The position numbers and the translations under genes were made by a program. Positions 15,624 through 23,851 of a stretch of 35,255 nt of DNA are shown in pieces; position 1 is the first letter of the stretch; each line of letters starts with the position of its first letter. This DNA is from Pedosphaera sp. GTDB taxonomy: Bacteria; Verrucomicrobiota; Verrucomicrobiia; Limisphaerales; Pedosphaeraceae. The notes beneath the pieces are model-generated. The model ran no database searches. It saw only the letters and a program-made list of their open reading frames with translations, and was not told the origin of the DNA. Location: the NCBI GenBank assembly GCA_028293325.1, contig JAQGPA010000036.1, positions 1 through 35,255 on the forward strand, written 5' to 3'.

Positions 15624-16589
15624 TCAGCTTCCTACCCGCGCCTTTTCCGTCACGGTGTTGCCCAACGGAGCGCTTGCCTTCACTTGCTGCACTTCAATCG
15701 GGGCTGCTTTGTAGTTGCGCCCGCTTACTATCGTCATCCTCGGATCGTCGGCACTCTTGAATTTCACCGGCAAGCTCAATCGCTCTTTGCCACTTCGGGT
15801 CTTGAACACGGAGAAATGGAGATGCGGACCGCTCGTAAATCCCGTGTTGCCGGATAATCCAATGCAATCCCCCACACTGACTTTGTCCCCGACTTTGACC
15901 CGATTGCCCCCTTTCTTGAGATGAGCGTAAATACCAATCGTCCCGTCCGAATGTTGAATTAAAATGCAATTGGCGCAGCTCTCATACTTTCGGTCCGGCC
16001 CGCCTTTGTCCGAATCATCCTTGGACTTTACCACCACACCGCCGCGCGCGGCATATACCGTCGTGCCCACGGACATCTTCCAATCAATCGCATATTCGTC
16101 AGGACCGGTATGACTGAAACTGCCATGGTAACCCTGGGTGACGCGAAATACGCTGCCCGGCGCGTAGGGCAGCGAATAAACGTAGGTGTCGTCATGCACC
16201 GCACTCATGCTGCCGATGGTGAAGGCGTTGTCGTAACTATAGTCCCATGGAATGTCGTGATCGATTGGCGTGAGGGCAAAAGCCTCGACGGTCTGATTCC
16301 CGGCAAAGGTTGTCGTATAAGGAAAATTGGTGCTGCCCTTCAAATTGATTAAATGCATGTTGAATGTTGCCGTCACATCGGCTGCCTCCACGTTTTGCAC
16401 ATAGAAATGCGTGACTCCGCCTTCCTCCCGCGTGGTAACTCTCAACATCTTGAGCTCTGTGGTTGCGCAATGGCCTGTGCTGATTCCCAAACCCCACAAG
16501 GACACAGCCAACAACCGGCTCCAACTGCTGCACCATTTCATGGCTTGCCAGCCAGTTCCAGTCCGCGAATGAATTTTTTCAACAGTCAT
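15624..16589 (-). CDS. Secreted M23-family metallopeptidase
   Basis: This is a LytM/M23 zinc peptidase that should cut peptidoglycan cross-links or other peptides outside the cytoplasm. The zinc and catalytic residues are all present: His160 and Asp169 (HTGPDEYAIDW), His223 (YAHL), and His256 and His258 (GPHLHF). The N-terminal half (about 45-150) is a beta-rich accessory domain without a name I recognise. The frame starts at 16589, but a better signal peptide begins at an internal ATG (MKWCSSWSRLLAVSLWGL, residue 17), so the true start may be 16541. It stands alone, facing the lipoprotein gene across a shared terminator. Confidence 0.92.
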   Translation of the reverse strand: MTVEKIHSRTGTGWQAMKWCSSWSRLLAVSLWGLGISTGHCATTELKMLRVTTREEGGVTHFYVQNVEAADVTATFNMHLINLKGSTNFPYTTTFAGNQTVEAFALTPIDHDIPWDYSYDNAFTIGSMSAVHDDTYVYSLPYAPGSVFRVTQGYHGSFSHTGPDEYAIDWKMSVGTTVYAARGGVVVKSKDDSDKGGPDRKYESCANCILIQHSDGTIGIYAHLKKGGNRVKVGDKVSVGDCIGLSGNTGFTSGPHLHFSVFKTRSGKERLSLPVKFKSADDPRMTIVSGRNYKAAPIEVQQVKASAPLGNTVTEKARVGS

Positions 16590-16619
16590 TTAATTCTCAG
16601 GAATAATTGGTTTTTAGTT

Positions 16620-16650
16620 GCGCCCCGCCGCCTCGACGGCGGCGGGGCGC
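16620..16650. other. Perfect 13-bp GC-rich hairpin
   Basis: GCGCCCCGCCGCC (16620-16632) and GGCGGCGGGGCGC (16638-16650) form a perfect 13-bp stem with a five-base loop, 14 bases past the GH43 stop codon. The minus strand lacks a T run after it. It may slow or stop transcription or protect the mRNA 3' end rather than act as a classic terminator. Confidence 0.6.
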
Positions 16651-16664
16651 GGAGGTTCGGCGGA

Positions 16665-17603
16665 CTAGGCGGCGATGGGAACAAGCTGTGGGTTCATGGG
16701 TGCAGTGATCGCAGGTGTAATCGCTGTGCCGCGGGGTGGCGGCGCGCCAAAATCGGGCAGTCCTTCCTTGGTCCAGGTGAATCGCTTGGCATGCACATCA
16801 CGATCCATCCAGCCATGCTCCTTCGCGGATTTGGAATGATAAAGGATCCAGTCTTCCGTCTGGCACAACGACTTTACAAAGGAACAATGTCCAATGCCCC
16901 AGACCTGCTCTGTGCTTTGAAAAACCGGACCATGCTTCTGCCACGCTGCCGGGTTCATCACCTCCTCGGTTCGGTTATGCAGCAGTCCCAGGCAGTAATC
17001 GGGCGTCCAACTTCCGCTCGCGGAATAGATGATAAAAAGCTCCCCGTTACGCTGTAGCACCTGTGGTCCTTCGCAAATCGGCATCGCCTTCCGTTCCCAT
17101 GGTTGCTCCGGCGTGCAGAGCAGTGCGCGCGGGCCGGCCAGGGTTACCGGGTCTTTCATCGGGGCAATGTACAAATTTTGCTGTCCGTTCCACCTGCCTG
17201 CACAACCCGACCAAATAAAAAACGCCCTCTCGTTCAGTGTGAGCACGGTGCCATCGATGGCCCACCCCCCGGTTTGTATTTCACCACGGCACTGATACCT
17301 TCCCCGCGGCTCATCCCCCTCGCATTCCAGGACCCACATCCGGTGGTTTTCATTCCGCCCATCATCCGCCGCGTAATAGATGAACCATTTGCCCCCGATT
17401 CGATGCAGTTCCGGTGCCCAAATGGCGTTCCTGTTCCGTCCCGCGACGGGTGCGTTCCAGACACACACTCCGGGATCCTGTCCAATCCCGGTGATGCTTC
17501 GCGACCTCCGGATCACGATGCTGCGCTTTTGATTTTTGCTTTCGCAATAGTAGTAAAAACCTTCGTGGTGGATCATCCACGGGTCCGCGGATTCGGGTGG
17601 CAA
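16665..17603 (-). CDS. Glycoside hydrolase family 43-like protein
   Basis: GH43 enzymes are five-bladed beta-propeller arabinofuranosidases, xylosidases or related glycosidases. The catalytic pattern fits: the general-base Asp at the start (ADPWM, Asp7 in this numbering), the pKa-modulating Asp117 (AIDGTVL) and the general-acid Glu178 (CEGPQVL). WAPELH and two FIYY/FIIYSAS blade motifs are also present. No signal peptide is visible. The start is doubtful. The TTG at 17603 has no ribosome site, and the same frame stays open upstream to a TAG at 17732-17730 without ATG or GTG. The upstream codons read NPILPPESADPW across the TTG, which looks like native family sequence, so the N-terminus may be longer or damaged. 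It neighbours a GH1 enzyme gene with one gene between. Confidence 0.82.
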   Translation of the reverse strand: MPPESADPWMIHHEGFYYYCESKNQKRSIVIRRSRSITGIGQDPGVCVWNAPVAGRNRNAIWAPELHRIGGKWFIYYAADDGRNENHRMWVLECEGDEPRGRYQCRGEIQTGGWAIDGTVLTLNERAFFIWSGCAGRWNGQQNLYIAPMKDPVTLAGPRALLCTPEQPWERKAMPICEGPQVLQRNGELFIIYSASGSWTPDYCLGLLHNRTEEVMNPAAWQKHGPVFQSTEQVWGIGHCSFVKSLCQTEDWILYHSKSAKEHGWMDRDVHAKRFTWTKEGLPDFGAPPPRGTAITPAITAPMNPQLVPIAA

Positions 17604-17867
17604 TATCGGGTTTATGCTTCGGCCTTTCGCTCTTGACGGGTTTACGGACCTGGACCATTCCCCTGCTCCACCGCAGGAGGAACCCAGACCTGTCCCCGGG
17701 GTTCGCCCTGAGACACGCGCAGAGTAGAACTATCAAATTGGCCCCGTCTGTAGGAACGCTCCGAAACTTTTGTAGGTGTTTGTCTGATTGGACAGCATGG
17801 AAAATAATGGGCTTGGCATGGAATCCGCGGGTTGCTGAAAAGCGCTCTTTGCGTTTAAACTGCTTCC

Positions 17868-18827
17868 GTGACCGCGCAACAGCTTCACCTGTTTGATCCG
17901 GCCAAGCCGCTGCTCCAGCGTTTTGGACCCGGCTTTTTTAAGGCTGTGCCCTCCAAACCCGGTGTTTACATCATGAGCGGGGAAACCGGTCGCATATTGT
18001 ATATTGGTCAATCCGGCAACCTGCGCCAGCGACTCGGCTCATACAAAAATGCGCGACCGGATCGCGCCCCACGCAAAATTATCCGGTTGGTTCATGCGGT
18101 TCGGGCTTTGGTCTGGGAGGAGTGCGAAACTGTGGCCGACGCCCGCTTAAAGGAAACCCAACTGCTCCGTGTTCATCGGCCCAGATTTAACGTTCAAAAT
18201 ACCTATCCGCGAGCCTATCGTTTCATTGGTTTGCGCACGAATGAAAGCGCAATGGAGTTCAGCTTGGGTGCGGAACCGCACCCGGGCGGAAATAATTACG
18301 GCGCCTTTAAGAGTGGCGCAGTGCGGGGATACGGTGCGTTGTTGCGCTTGCTGTGGGCAGCCCTCCATCAACCCGCTTCTCCCCATGAATTCCCCGCCTT
18401 GCTTCTGAAGCCGAAGCCGCCCGGCGCTTATGCAATATTTCCCATGCCAAAAACTGCACCCCCGGACTGGGAACAACTGACGGCCGCGTTGCACCATTTA
18501 CTCGCTGGCGAGTCGGACGAATTCATCAAGACTCTCACCGCTATGCTTCCGGTCGGACCGGAAACTTCAGTCTTTCAACGCAACCTGCTGGCCGCTGACC
18601 TGGAAATTTTGACGGGGTTTTATGAACATGGGCCAAAACGAAATCGCGATCTGCGTCTGCGACACGGCCTGACGGGTCCCATCATTCCCCAGGAAACCTT
18701 GGACGACCTGCTGGCTCTTACGCCGCCACGTCGCAACACTGTCTCAGTTGAATCCGTTCAGCTTCCCTTGAACCACCTTTTACCCCCACTCTTAAATCCT
18801 CCGCATCACTCCGCGCCTGAATCGTAA
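17868..18827 (+). CDS. GIY-YIG nuclease-domain protein (UvrC N-terminus-like)
   Basis: Residues 28-115 form a GIY-YIG endonuclease domain: PGVYIM, then LYIGQSGNLRQRLGSY with the catalytic Tyr and Arg, and a later Glu in ARLKETQLL. This resembles the N-terminal nuclease of UvrC, but the UvrB-binding and RNase H-like parts of UvrC are missing. Residues 120-319 are an unrecognised helical region. The start is a GTG at 17868. It diverges from the GH43 gene, with 264 bases between. Its 3' end overlaps the convergent GH1 gene by 22 bases. A DNA repair or nicking role is plausible but unproven. Confidence 0.85.
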   Translation: MTAQQLHLFDPAKPLLQRFGPGFFKAVPSKPGVYIMSGETGRILYIGQSGNLRQRLGSYKNARPDRAPRKIIRLVHAVRALVWEECETVADARLKETQLLRVHRPRFNVQNTYPRAYRFIGLRTNESAMEFSLGAEPHPGGNNYGAFKSGAVRGYGALLRLLWAALHQPASPHEFPALLLKPKPPGAYAIFPMPKTAPPDWEQLTAALHHLLAGESDEFIKTLTAMLPVGPETSVFQRNLLAADLEILTGFYEHGPKRNRDLRLRHGLTGPIIPQETLDDLLALTPPRRNTVSVESVQLPLNHLLPPLLNPPHHSAPES

Positions 18828-20128
18828 ATGTCGCTGTATTCCCCGTCCTCCAGCGCCATGGCATCCGCCCGCGCCCGTTCCAATCTCTCTCGATTCTGCC
18901 GCTCCACCTGTTCGCTGGGCAACTCCACCGGCACCCGCAGGCAAACACTTTGCGTGGGCAATACGGTGTGCCAATCAATCAGCATTTGTTTGTAGGCCTT
19001 TCCCACCGGACGAATCTCACGCTTCAGATTGTAAAGTCCGACTGGATTCACATGATAGTTCTCCTCCCGCAACGCCGTATCCCAATCCATCTGGTCGGTC
19101 AGCGAATACCAGGTGAAACCCACAATCGGCATGCCGTCATTGCGCACCCGCAGCACATTGGCCCATTCTTTCCACAACCAATAAACCGCCTCATCCCCGT
19201 TTGGTCCTTCGGCAATATTCGTCTCCGTATGCATCACGGGCAGCTTGTATCGCTGATAATATTGCCGCGTGATTTCGTTGTACCCAAACACCTCGCCGGA
19301 AGCATACGTCCGGCCGTCCGGCGCCACCCGATGTTCGTTGGTCACATAATAATCGTTCCCCATGATGCAATTGTGCTTCAGATTTCGCCGGAGAAAGAAG
19401 TGGTATTCGTCCCGCGTCATGCCGTTGTCCATCAAAAATTCATACATTTCCGAACCCACCCGCCGGCCGTAGTTCAAATCGAGTGATAAAAATCTTCGCG
19501 CATTCATGATCTCCGCCGGCTTGATTGCCGTGGGATTCTCGGCATGGAAATACTCGGAGGATTCGCTCTGGATAAAAATGGCGTTCGGCTGCTCCTGCAA
19601 GATGGCATGCATCGCCAGGACGTTTGCCTTCACAATGTTTTTTAGCGCGGTGACAAAAGCGCGGTCACTGGTCAACTGCTCGTTCCACCAGCCATACCGC
19701 GCCGAGAACAACGCGGTAATATACATTTCATTCACCGGTGTATAGAGCTGTATCCACGGAAAACGCTGCGCAAAGACCTTCGCGAACTGGGCAAATAATT
19801 GGGGAAAATCCGGATTTTGAAAATTTCCTATCCAGTCAGGCACACCGAAATGGCAAAGATCCACAATCGGAATTATGTCCCGCCTGCGCAAATCGCCAAA
19901 TGCCAGGTCGGAAAAATCCCAATCAAAACGCCCCACCCCCAGGTAAACCTTATAGAGCGGAATACCGTAGCGTAGAAATCCGATTCCCAATTCTTGTACC
20001 TTGTCGAAGTCAACGTTCCACTGGGCGTAATGCCCGCAACGTTCCATTTCATCCACCCGAACCCGCCCCTCCTTGATCGTCGGGGAACTGTTCTCAATCC
20101 CGGTGGCAAACATAAATCCCGGACCCAT
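18806..20128 (-). CDS. Glycoside hydrolase family 1-like protein (beta-glycosidase)
   Basis: This is a (beta/alpha)8-barrel retaining glycosidase of the GH1/clan A type. Glu134 in YTPVNEMY (the family's TFNEP position) is the likely acid/base. Glu302 in MHTETN is the likely nucleophile (the TENG position). At 440 aa it is near normal GH1 length, and FLRYGIPLYKVY and GFTWYSLTDQMDWD match the strand motifs. No signal peptide is seen, so it probably acts in the cytosol on imported oligosaccharides. The final 40 residues are charged and outside the barrel. The sequence diverges from textbook GH1, so activity on beta-glucosides should not be assumed. An intervening gene separates it from the GH43-like gene. 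Confidence 0.85.
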   Translation of the reverse strand: MGPGFMFATGIENSSPTIKEGRVRVDEMERCGHYAQWNVDFDKVQELGIGFLRYGIPLYKVYLGVGRFDWDFSDLAFGDLRRRDIIPIVDLCHFGVPDWIGNFQNPDFPQLFAQFAKVFAQRFPWIQLYTPVNEMYITALFSARYGWWNEQLTSDRAFVTALKNIVKANVLAMHAILQEQPNAIFIQSESSEYFHAENPTAIKPAEIMNARRFLSLDLNYGRRVGSEMYEFLMDNGMTRDEYHFFLRRNLKHNCIMGNDYYVTNEHRVAPDGRTYASGEVFGYNEITRQYYQRYKLPVMHTETNIAEGPNGDEAVYWLWKEWANVLRVRNDGMPIVGFTWYSLTDQMDWDTALREENYHVNPVGLYNLKREIRPVGKAYKQMLIDWHTVLPTQSVCLRVPVELPSEQVERQNRERLERARADAMALEDGEYSDIYDSGAE

Positions 20129-20186
20129 CGAGTAATGTAATCTCCCTTGCCACTACGCCAAAATGATTTTTTCTCCTCTCCCCCGT

Positions 20187-20720
20187 TCAAATTCCCGGCT
20201 CCCCCGCTCGCGTTCTATCCCTCCACCCCCGCCAGAGGATCCAGGCAAAGGCCATCATCATTCCTATCCAGCCGGTCGCTTTTACCACCCCCGCGATTTG
20301 CGTATCATGTGCCAGCAACCCCCAGCGGCCAAAAATAGTTGCCCAGTCATGGTCACCTCCTCCCACCAGTGGTAATTCCTGCGTCCGCGCATCCGCCATA
20401 TAACGTGCGATATTTAACCAGTTTTCAAAAAACCAGATGACCGATCCCGCAAAGGAAATTGCGTCCCGTTTGCGCCAGAACGATGCCGCCAACACCACCG
20501 GAAATGTCAGTTGTCCAATGGTGCCTCCATATGTTTCCAACCGGCTGCTGAAAATGCCGACAATCGGATGTCCCGCCTCGTGAAACAAAAGATTGGCATG
20601 ATCGACGAGAAACACAAAACCAGGTTCCGATTTGAAGACCAGCAACAGAAAGACCACGAACCCGGCCGTAAAACCCAGCAGTTTCGGCTTCGTCACCGCA
20701 TCCCATTCGTCGCGTTCCAT
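20187..20720 (-). CDS. HEAGH-motif multi-spanning membrane protein
   Basis: I take the internal ATG at 20720 as the start (MERDEWDAVTKPKLL, 177 aa). The frame extends to 20822, but those residues look non-native. Predicted membrane segments lie at about 14-30, 70-82, 88-105 and 148-165. The second key feature is LLFHEAGH (His47-Glu48, His51), a zinc-metallopeptidase-like HExxH variant lying beside a membrane segment, as in M50 site-2 proteases. GGGDHDW (120-126) is a possible additional metal-site element. I know similar proteins only as conserved hypotheticals. Whether it is a protease or a metal-binding membrane protein cannot be decided from the sequence. It diverges from the DTG lipoprotein gene. 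Confidence 0.75.
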   Translation of the reverse strand: MERDEWDAVTKPKLLGFTAGFVVFLLLVFKSEPGFVFLVDHANLLFHEAGHPIVGIFSSRLETYGGTIGQLTFPVVLAASFWRKRDAISFAGSVIWFFENWLNIARYMADARTQELPLVGGGDHDWATIFGRWGLLAHDTQIAGVVKATGWIGMMMAFAWILWRGWRDRTRAGEPGI

Positions 20721-20838
20721 AAACAGGCTATTACAGCAAACCGCGGGCCACTTTTGAACCCTTGCAGCATTAAACCTTCGCTGCTTATCCCAGAAACCAG
20801 TTGAGGGAAACTCCCGAACCAATTAATTTAATAATTGC

Positions 20839-21759
20839 GTGTTCATAAAGTTGAAGCTTGTTTACTGGCTCTTGCTGGGTGTCTCCCTCTCCGGCTGCGT
20901 CACCACTCACAAATCTTCAGACCTCAACGCCTATAACCCTGAGTGTCTGATGGCCACTGAGTCTGTCCAGGTTCTGCTGCTTAATGACAACAATTACCAG
21001 TGGCGCGTGCAGGTGGAAGTCAACGGCATTCCCGGAACGTTCATCCTCGATACCGGGTCCGATTGCACCATCATTACCCCGCAATTCGCGCGCAAACTTG
21101 GTTTATTGGACAACGCAAAAGCGGGTCGGCTCGTCAGTCACGATTCCAAGTCAGGCAAGGTCCGGTTTGCCGACATCACCAGCTTGCACATGGCCGATGT
21201 TGACTACATCGGCTTCTATGCTCCCATCCTTGACCTTGACCACATCAACCGGGCGCTGAATACAGAAGTGGCGGGCATTCTGGGCAACAATCTCTTGAAC
21301 AAAACCGCCTGGCAAATCGATTGGCGGCGAAATACTCTGACCCTGAAATCACTTTCCTCAGAACCACCACCCGATGCCATTCCCATTGTCATCCGCCACA
21401 ATCGCATCTATCTGACGGTTCTCGTCAACGGTCGCCCAACAGAATTTGCCTTGGATACCGGTGCCTATCGCTCCGTGCTCGCGCATAAGGAACTGGCACG
21501 ACTTCAGATCCCCGCCGATAAAAGAAGTGAGATCAATGCGCCAAAAATCGACATTAAAGGAGCGCAATACTTCAAGCAAACGCAGGTCCAACTGGACAGC
21601 TTTCAGGTCGGGCCGATCCAGCGAACTGATTTCTTCATGCTAACTTGGGACCACAATGCTCTGGGCATGGATTTGCTCTCCTCCTGGATTCTTAAAGTGG
21701 ATGCGCGGCATCGTTGGCTAAGCTTGACCGATCCCGATGCCACCTCCACCCCGCATTGA
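20839..21759 (+). CDS. Lipoprotein with two retropepsin-like aspartyl protease domains
   Basis: The 306-aa protein has a GTG start at 20839 and a signal peptide ending in SLSGC (lipidated Cys20). Two homologous halves each carry a retropepsin-like active-site motif: FILDTGSDCTII (Asp71) and FALDTGAYRSVL (Asp206). Each is preceded by a V-x-VNG-x-P strand and followed by a later hydrophobic glycine strand (AGILGNNLL and LGMDLLSSW). Such domains normally dimerise, one Asp from each chain. Here both are in one chain, giving a pepsin-like bilobed layout, or two half-sites. It should be anchored at the periplasmic face. Substrates are unknown. It starts 118 bases from the divergent HEAGH gene. Confidence 0.85.
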   Translation: MFIKLKLVYWLLLGVSLSGCVTTHKSSDLNAYNPECLMATESVQVLLLNDNNYQWRVQVEVNGIPGTFILDTGSDCTIITPQFARKLGLLDNAKAGRLVSHDSKSGKVRFADITSLHMADVDYIGFYAPILDLDHINRALNTEVAGILGNNLLNKTAWQIDWRRNTLTLKSLSSEPPPDAIPIVIRHNRIYLTVLVNGRPTEFALDTGAYRSVLAHKELARLQIPADKRSEINAPKIDIKGAQYFKQTQVQLDSFQVGPIQRTDFFMLTWDHNALGMDLLSSWILKVDARHRWLSLTDPDATSTPH

Positions 21760-21783
21760 TTCTCGTGTTTTGGAGCGTCGCCA

Positions 21784-22110
21784 TTGAAAGAGCATCACCA
21801 TAATGTTTACGTCGTCTTGCTCAATCCAGCCGCCGCCCGGCTTCCAAAAATTCGCGCTGCCAATCCAAACCGTGATCCCGCCAAACCAGCGGTTTACGTC
21901 GGCATGACTGGACTTGACCCGCAGGCACGCTTCCAGAACCACAAACGTGGATATAAAGCCGCGGGTATCGTGACCAAATACGGCCTCCGCCTCCTGCCCG
22001 AACTTTACGAATACTTGAACCCGATGCCTTTCGAAGCCGCCTCACAAATGGAAAAGGACCTGGCCGCAGACTTGCGCCGACAAGGCTACACAGTGACCGG
22101 CGGCACTTGA
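21784..22110 (+). CDS. Small GIY-YIG-like protein
   Basis: This is a 108-aa single-domain protein. VYVVLL, then VYVGMTGLDPQARFQNHKRG, reproduces the GIY...YIG core with Tyr and the catalytic Arg, followed by a helix and a later Glu in QMEKDLAADL. The first two Tyr-bearing strands are separated by an unusually long Pro/Ala/Arg insertion. The start is probably the TTG at 21784, with GGAG upstream. It follows the DTG lipoprotein by 24 bases and converges on recJ with seven bases between. It could be a small nuclease or a degenerate domain. Confidence 0.7.
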   Translation: MKEHHHNVYVVLLNPAAARLPKIRAANPNRDPAKPAVYVGMTGLDPQARFQNHKRGYKAAGIVTKYGLRLLPELYEYLNPMPFEAASQMEKDLAADLRRQGYTVTGGT

Positions 22111-22117
22111 ACGCAAA

Positions 22118-23851
22118 TTATAATGGCCGCCAATCCAGCACTTTCAATTGAATGGTGCGGCGTCCGTTGTATTCATTGACCTGCGGTGCAAAAGCGAGAT
22201 CAAACCGTCCCACCGGCAAGGTCGTTTCTTTCCCTGCCCCCCACCAAACTGCTTCCTGCGTGATCGCCCCGTCCGTAACCCAAAGTTTCACATGTTGCTT
22301 CTCTGCCCCCATCCGCAGCAATGGCCGCGACTGTGTAACGTTCCGCACCATGAACTGGCAGGCAGGATTCCTCTGCCCCATCGGTTTCAACCGGTCCAAT
22401 TCCTCCAGCCGTTCTAAAGTGATTTCCTTCAGCGTGACTTCGGCATCCAGGCGCAACGTCGGCTGCAGGTCCTCCGGTTTCAGTGCACGTCGGGCCAATT
22501 CGTTCAGACGAATCCGAAACGCATCCACATTCTCCGCCTGAATGGTCAATCCCGCTGCCATCGCGTGCCCCCCATGTCGCACCAGCAGGTCCCCGCATTC
22601 GCGCAAGGCCGCCGCCAGATCAAAACCCGCAACGCTCCGCCCGGAACCGCGCCATTCCCCGCCTTCACCACCCACAATGAACGTCGGCCGGTAAAACTGC
22701 TGCAATACGCGCGAAGCCACAATCCCCACCACGCCGACGTGCCATTGCAACTGTCCCTCCACGATTACAAAATCTGTCTCCGGATTAAACTTCGCCCGCA
22801 CCGCACCAATCGCTTCCTCGGCAATTCCCCGCTCAATCTTCTGCCGTTCGCGGTTGCGCAGATCAAGGCTGGCCGCAATCGGTTCTGCCGTCGCCAGATC
22901 CGTGGCCATAAGCAAATGCAAGGCTTCCTCGGCATTTTCGATTCTTCCTGCCGCATTCAGCCGGGGCGCAAGTTGAAAACCAACTTCGTACACTCCGGGT
23001 GGCGTGGTAATTTGCGCCACTTTCTTGAGTGCCGCCAATCCGGGGCGGCGTGTCGTGTGCAATCGTTCCAACCCCATCGATACCAAAATCCGGTTCTCTC
23101 CCGTCAAAGGCACCAGATCAGCAATGGTCCCCAGCGCCACCAAATCCAACAGCGGTCGAATGTCGAAGCTCTCTGCCGCTGCCAAACCAAGTTCCCGCCC
23201 TCGCTTGACCAGGGCATGCGCCAGCTTGAATGCCAGCCCGGCCGAGCAAAGCTCACGAAACATCACATTGGATTCTTTGGCCCCGGCCTCGCTTCCCCAT
23301 TGCGGATTAACGAGCGCGCTGGCCGCAGGCGGCGGTGTCGATATCTGATGGTGATCCAACACCAGCACATCCACTCCCTTTTGCCGCAACCAATCTATCG
23401 CGGTCACGGCGGTGGAACCGCAATCCACCGCGAGCAACAACGTGGTGGGATATTTACGTAAACAATTTTCCACTCCATCCTGACTCAGCCCGTAACCTTC
23501 CTCCATCCTGTGCGGCAGATAAAAATTCACCGTCCAGCCCAGCGCACGCAGGGTCTCCACCAGCAAGGCTGTGGACGTCACTCCATCAACATCATAATCG
23601 CCAAAAATCGTCAGCGGCTCTTTGCCTTCGTGCGCCCGATATAGACGCTCCACCGCCATCCTCATGTTCGGCAGCAGGAAAGGATCCGCCAGTTGTTTTA
23701 AACGCGGCTCCAGGAATGCAGCTATGGCTTCCGCCTCGCTTAATCCGCGATTGACCAGGCATTGACCCAGCAGGGGCGATATCCCCAGCGCCGACGCCAA
23801 TTGACCTGCCAGCAACGGTTGGTCTGGAGCCAGCGACCAGCGAAATTTCAT
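22118..23851 (-). CDS. recJ: Single-stranded-DNA-specific exonuclease RecJ
   Basis: RecJ degrades single-stranded DNA 5' to 3' in recombinational repair and mismatch repair and normally needs Mn or Mg. The 577-aa protein has the DHH-family motifs: FGDYDVDGVTSTALLV (motif I, near 85-100), AVDCGS (motif II), VLDHHQ (motif III, near 165), then ALGTIADLVPLTGENR. The DHHA1 region near 410 has GGHAMAAGLTI. An OB-like C-terminal part follows (MGQRNPACQF). Its ATG overlaps the stop of terC (ATGA), so the two are translationally coupled. It is the last gene of the yajC-secDF-terC-recJ unit. Confidence 0.97.
   Translation of the reverse strand: MKFRWSLAPDQPLLAGQLASALGISPLLGQCLVNRGLSEAEAIAAFLEPRLKQLADPFLLPNMRMAVERLYRAHEGKEPLTIFGDYDVDGVTSTALLVETLRALGWTVNFYLPHRMEEGYGLSQDGVENCLRKYPTTLLLAVDCGSTAVTAIDWLRQKGVDVLVLDHHQISTPPPAASALVNPQWGSEAGAKESNVMFRELCSAGLAFKLAHALVKRGRELGLAAAESFDIRPLLDLVALGTIADLVPLTGENRILVSMGLERLHTTRRPGLAALKKVAQITTPPGVYEVGFQLAPRLNAAGRIENAEEALHLLMATDLATAEPIAASLDLRNRERQKIERGIAEEAIGAVRAKFNPETDFVIVEGQLQWHVGVVGIVASRVLQQFYRPTFIVGGEGGEWRGSGRSVAGFDLAAALRECGDLLVRHGGHAMAAGLTIQAENVDAFRIRLNELARRALKPEDLQPTLRLDAEVTLKEITLERLEELDRLKPMGQRNPACQFMVRNVTQSRPLLRMGAEKQHVKLWVTDGAITQEAVWWGAGKETTLPVGRFDLAFAPQVNEYNGRRTIQLKVLDWRPL

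Noticed and set aside
16620-16650. Classic intrinsic terminator for GH43
   Set aside because: The hairpin is perfect, but no T run follows on the minus strand; it is listed only as a hairpin.
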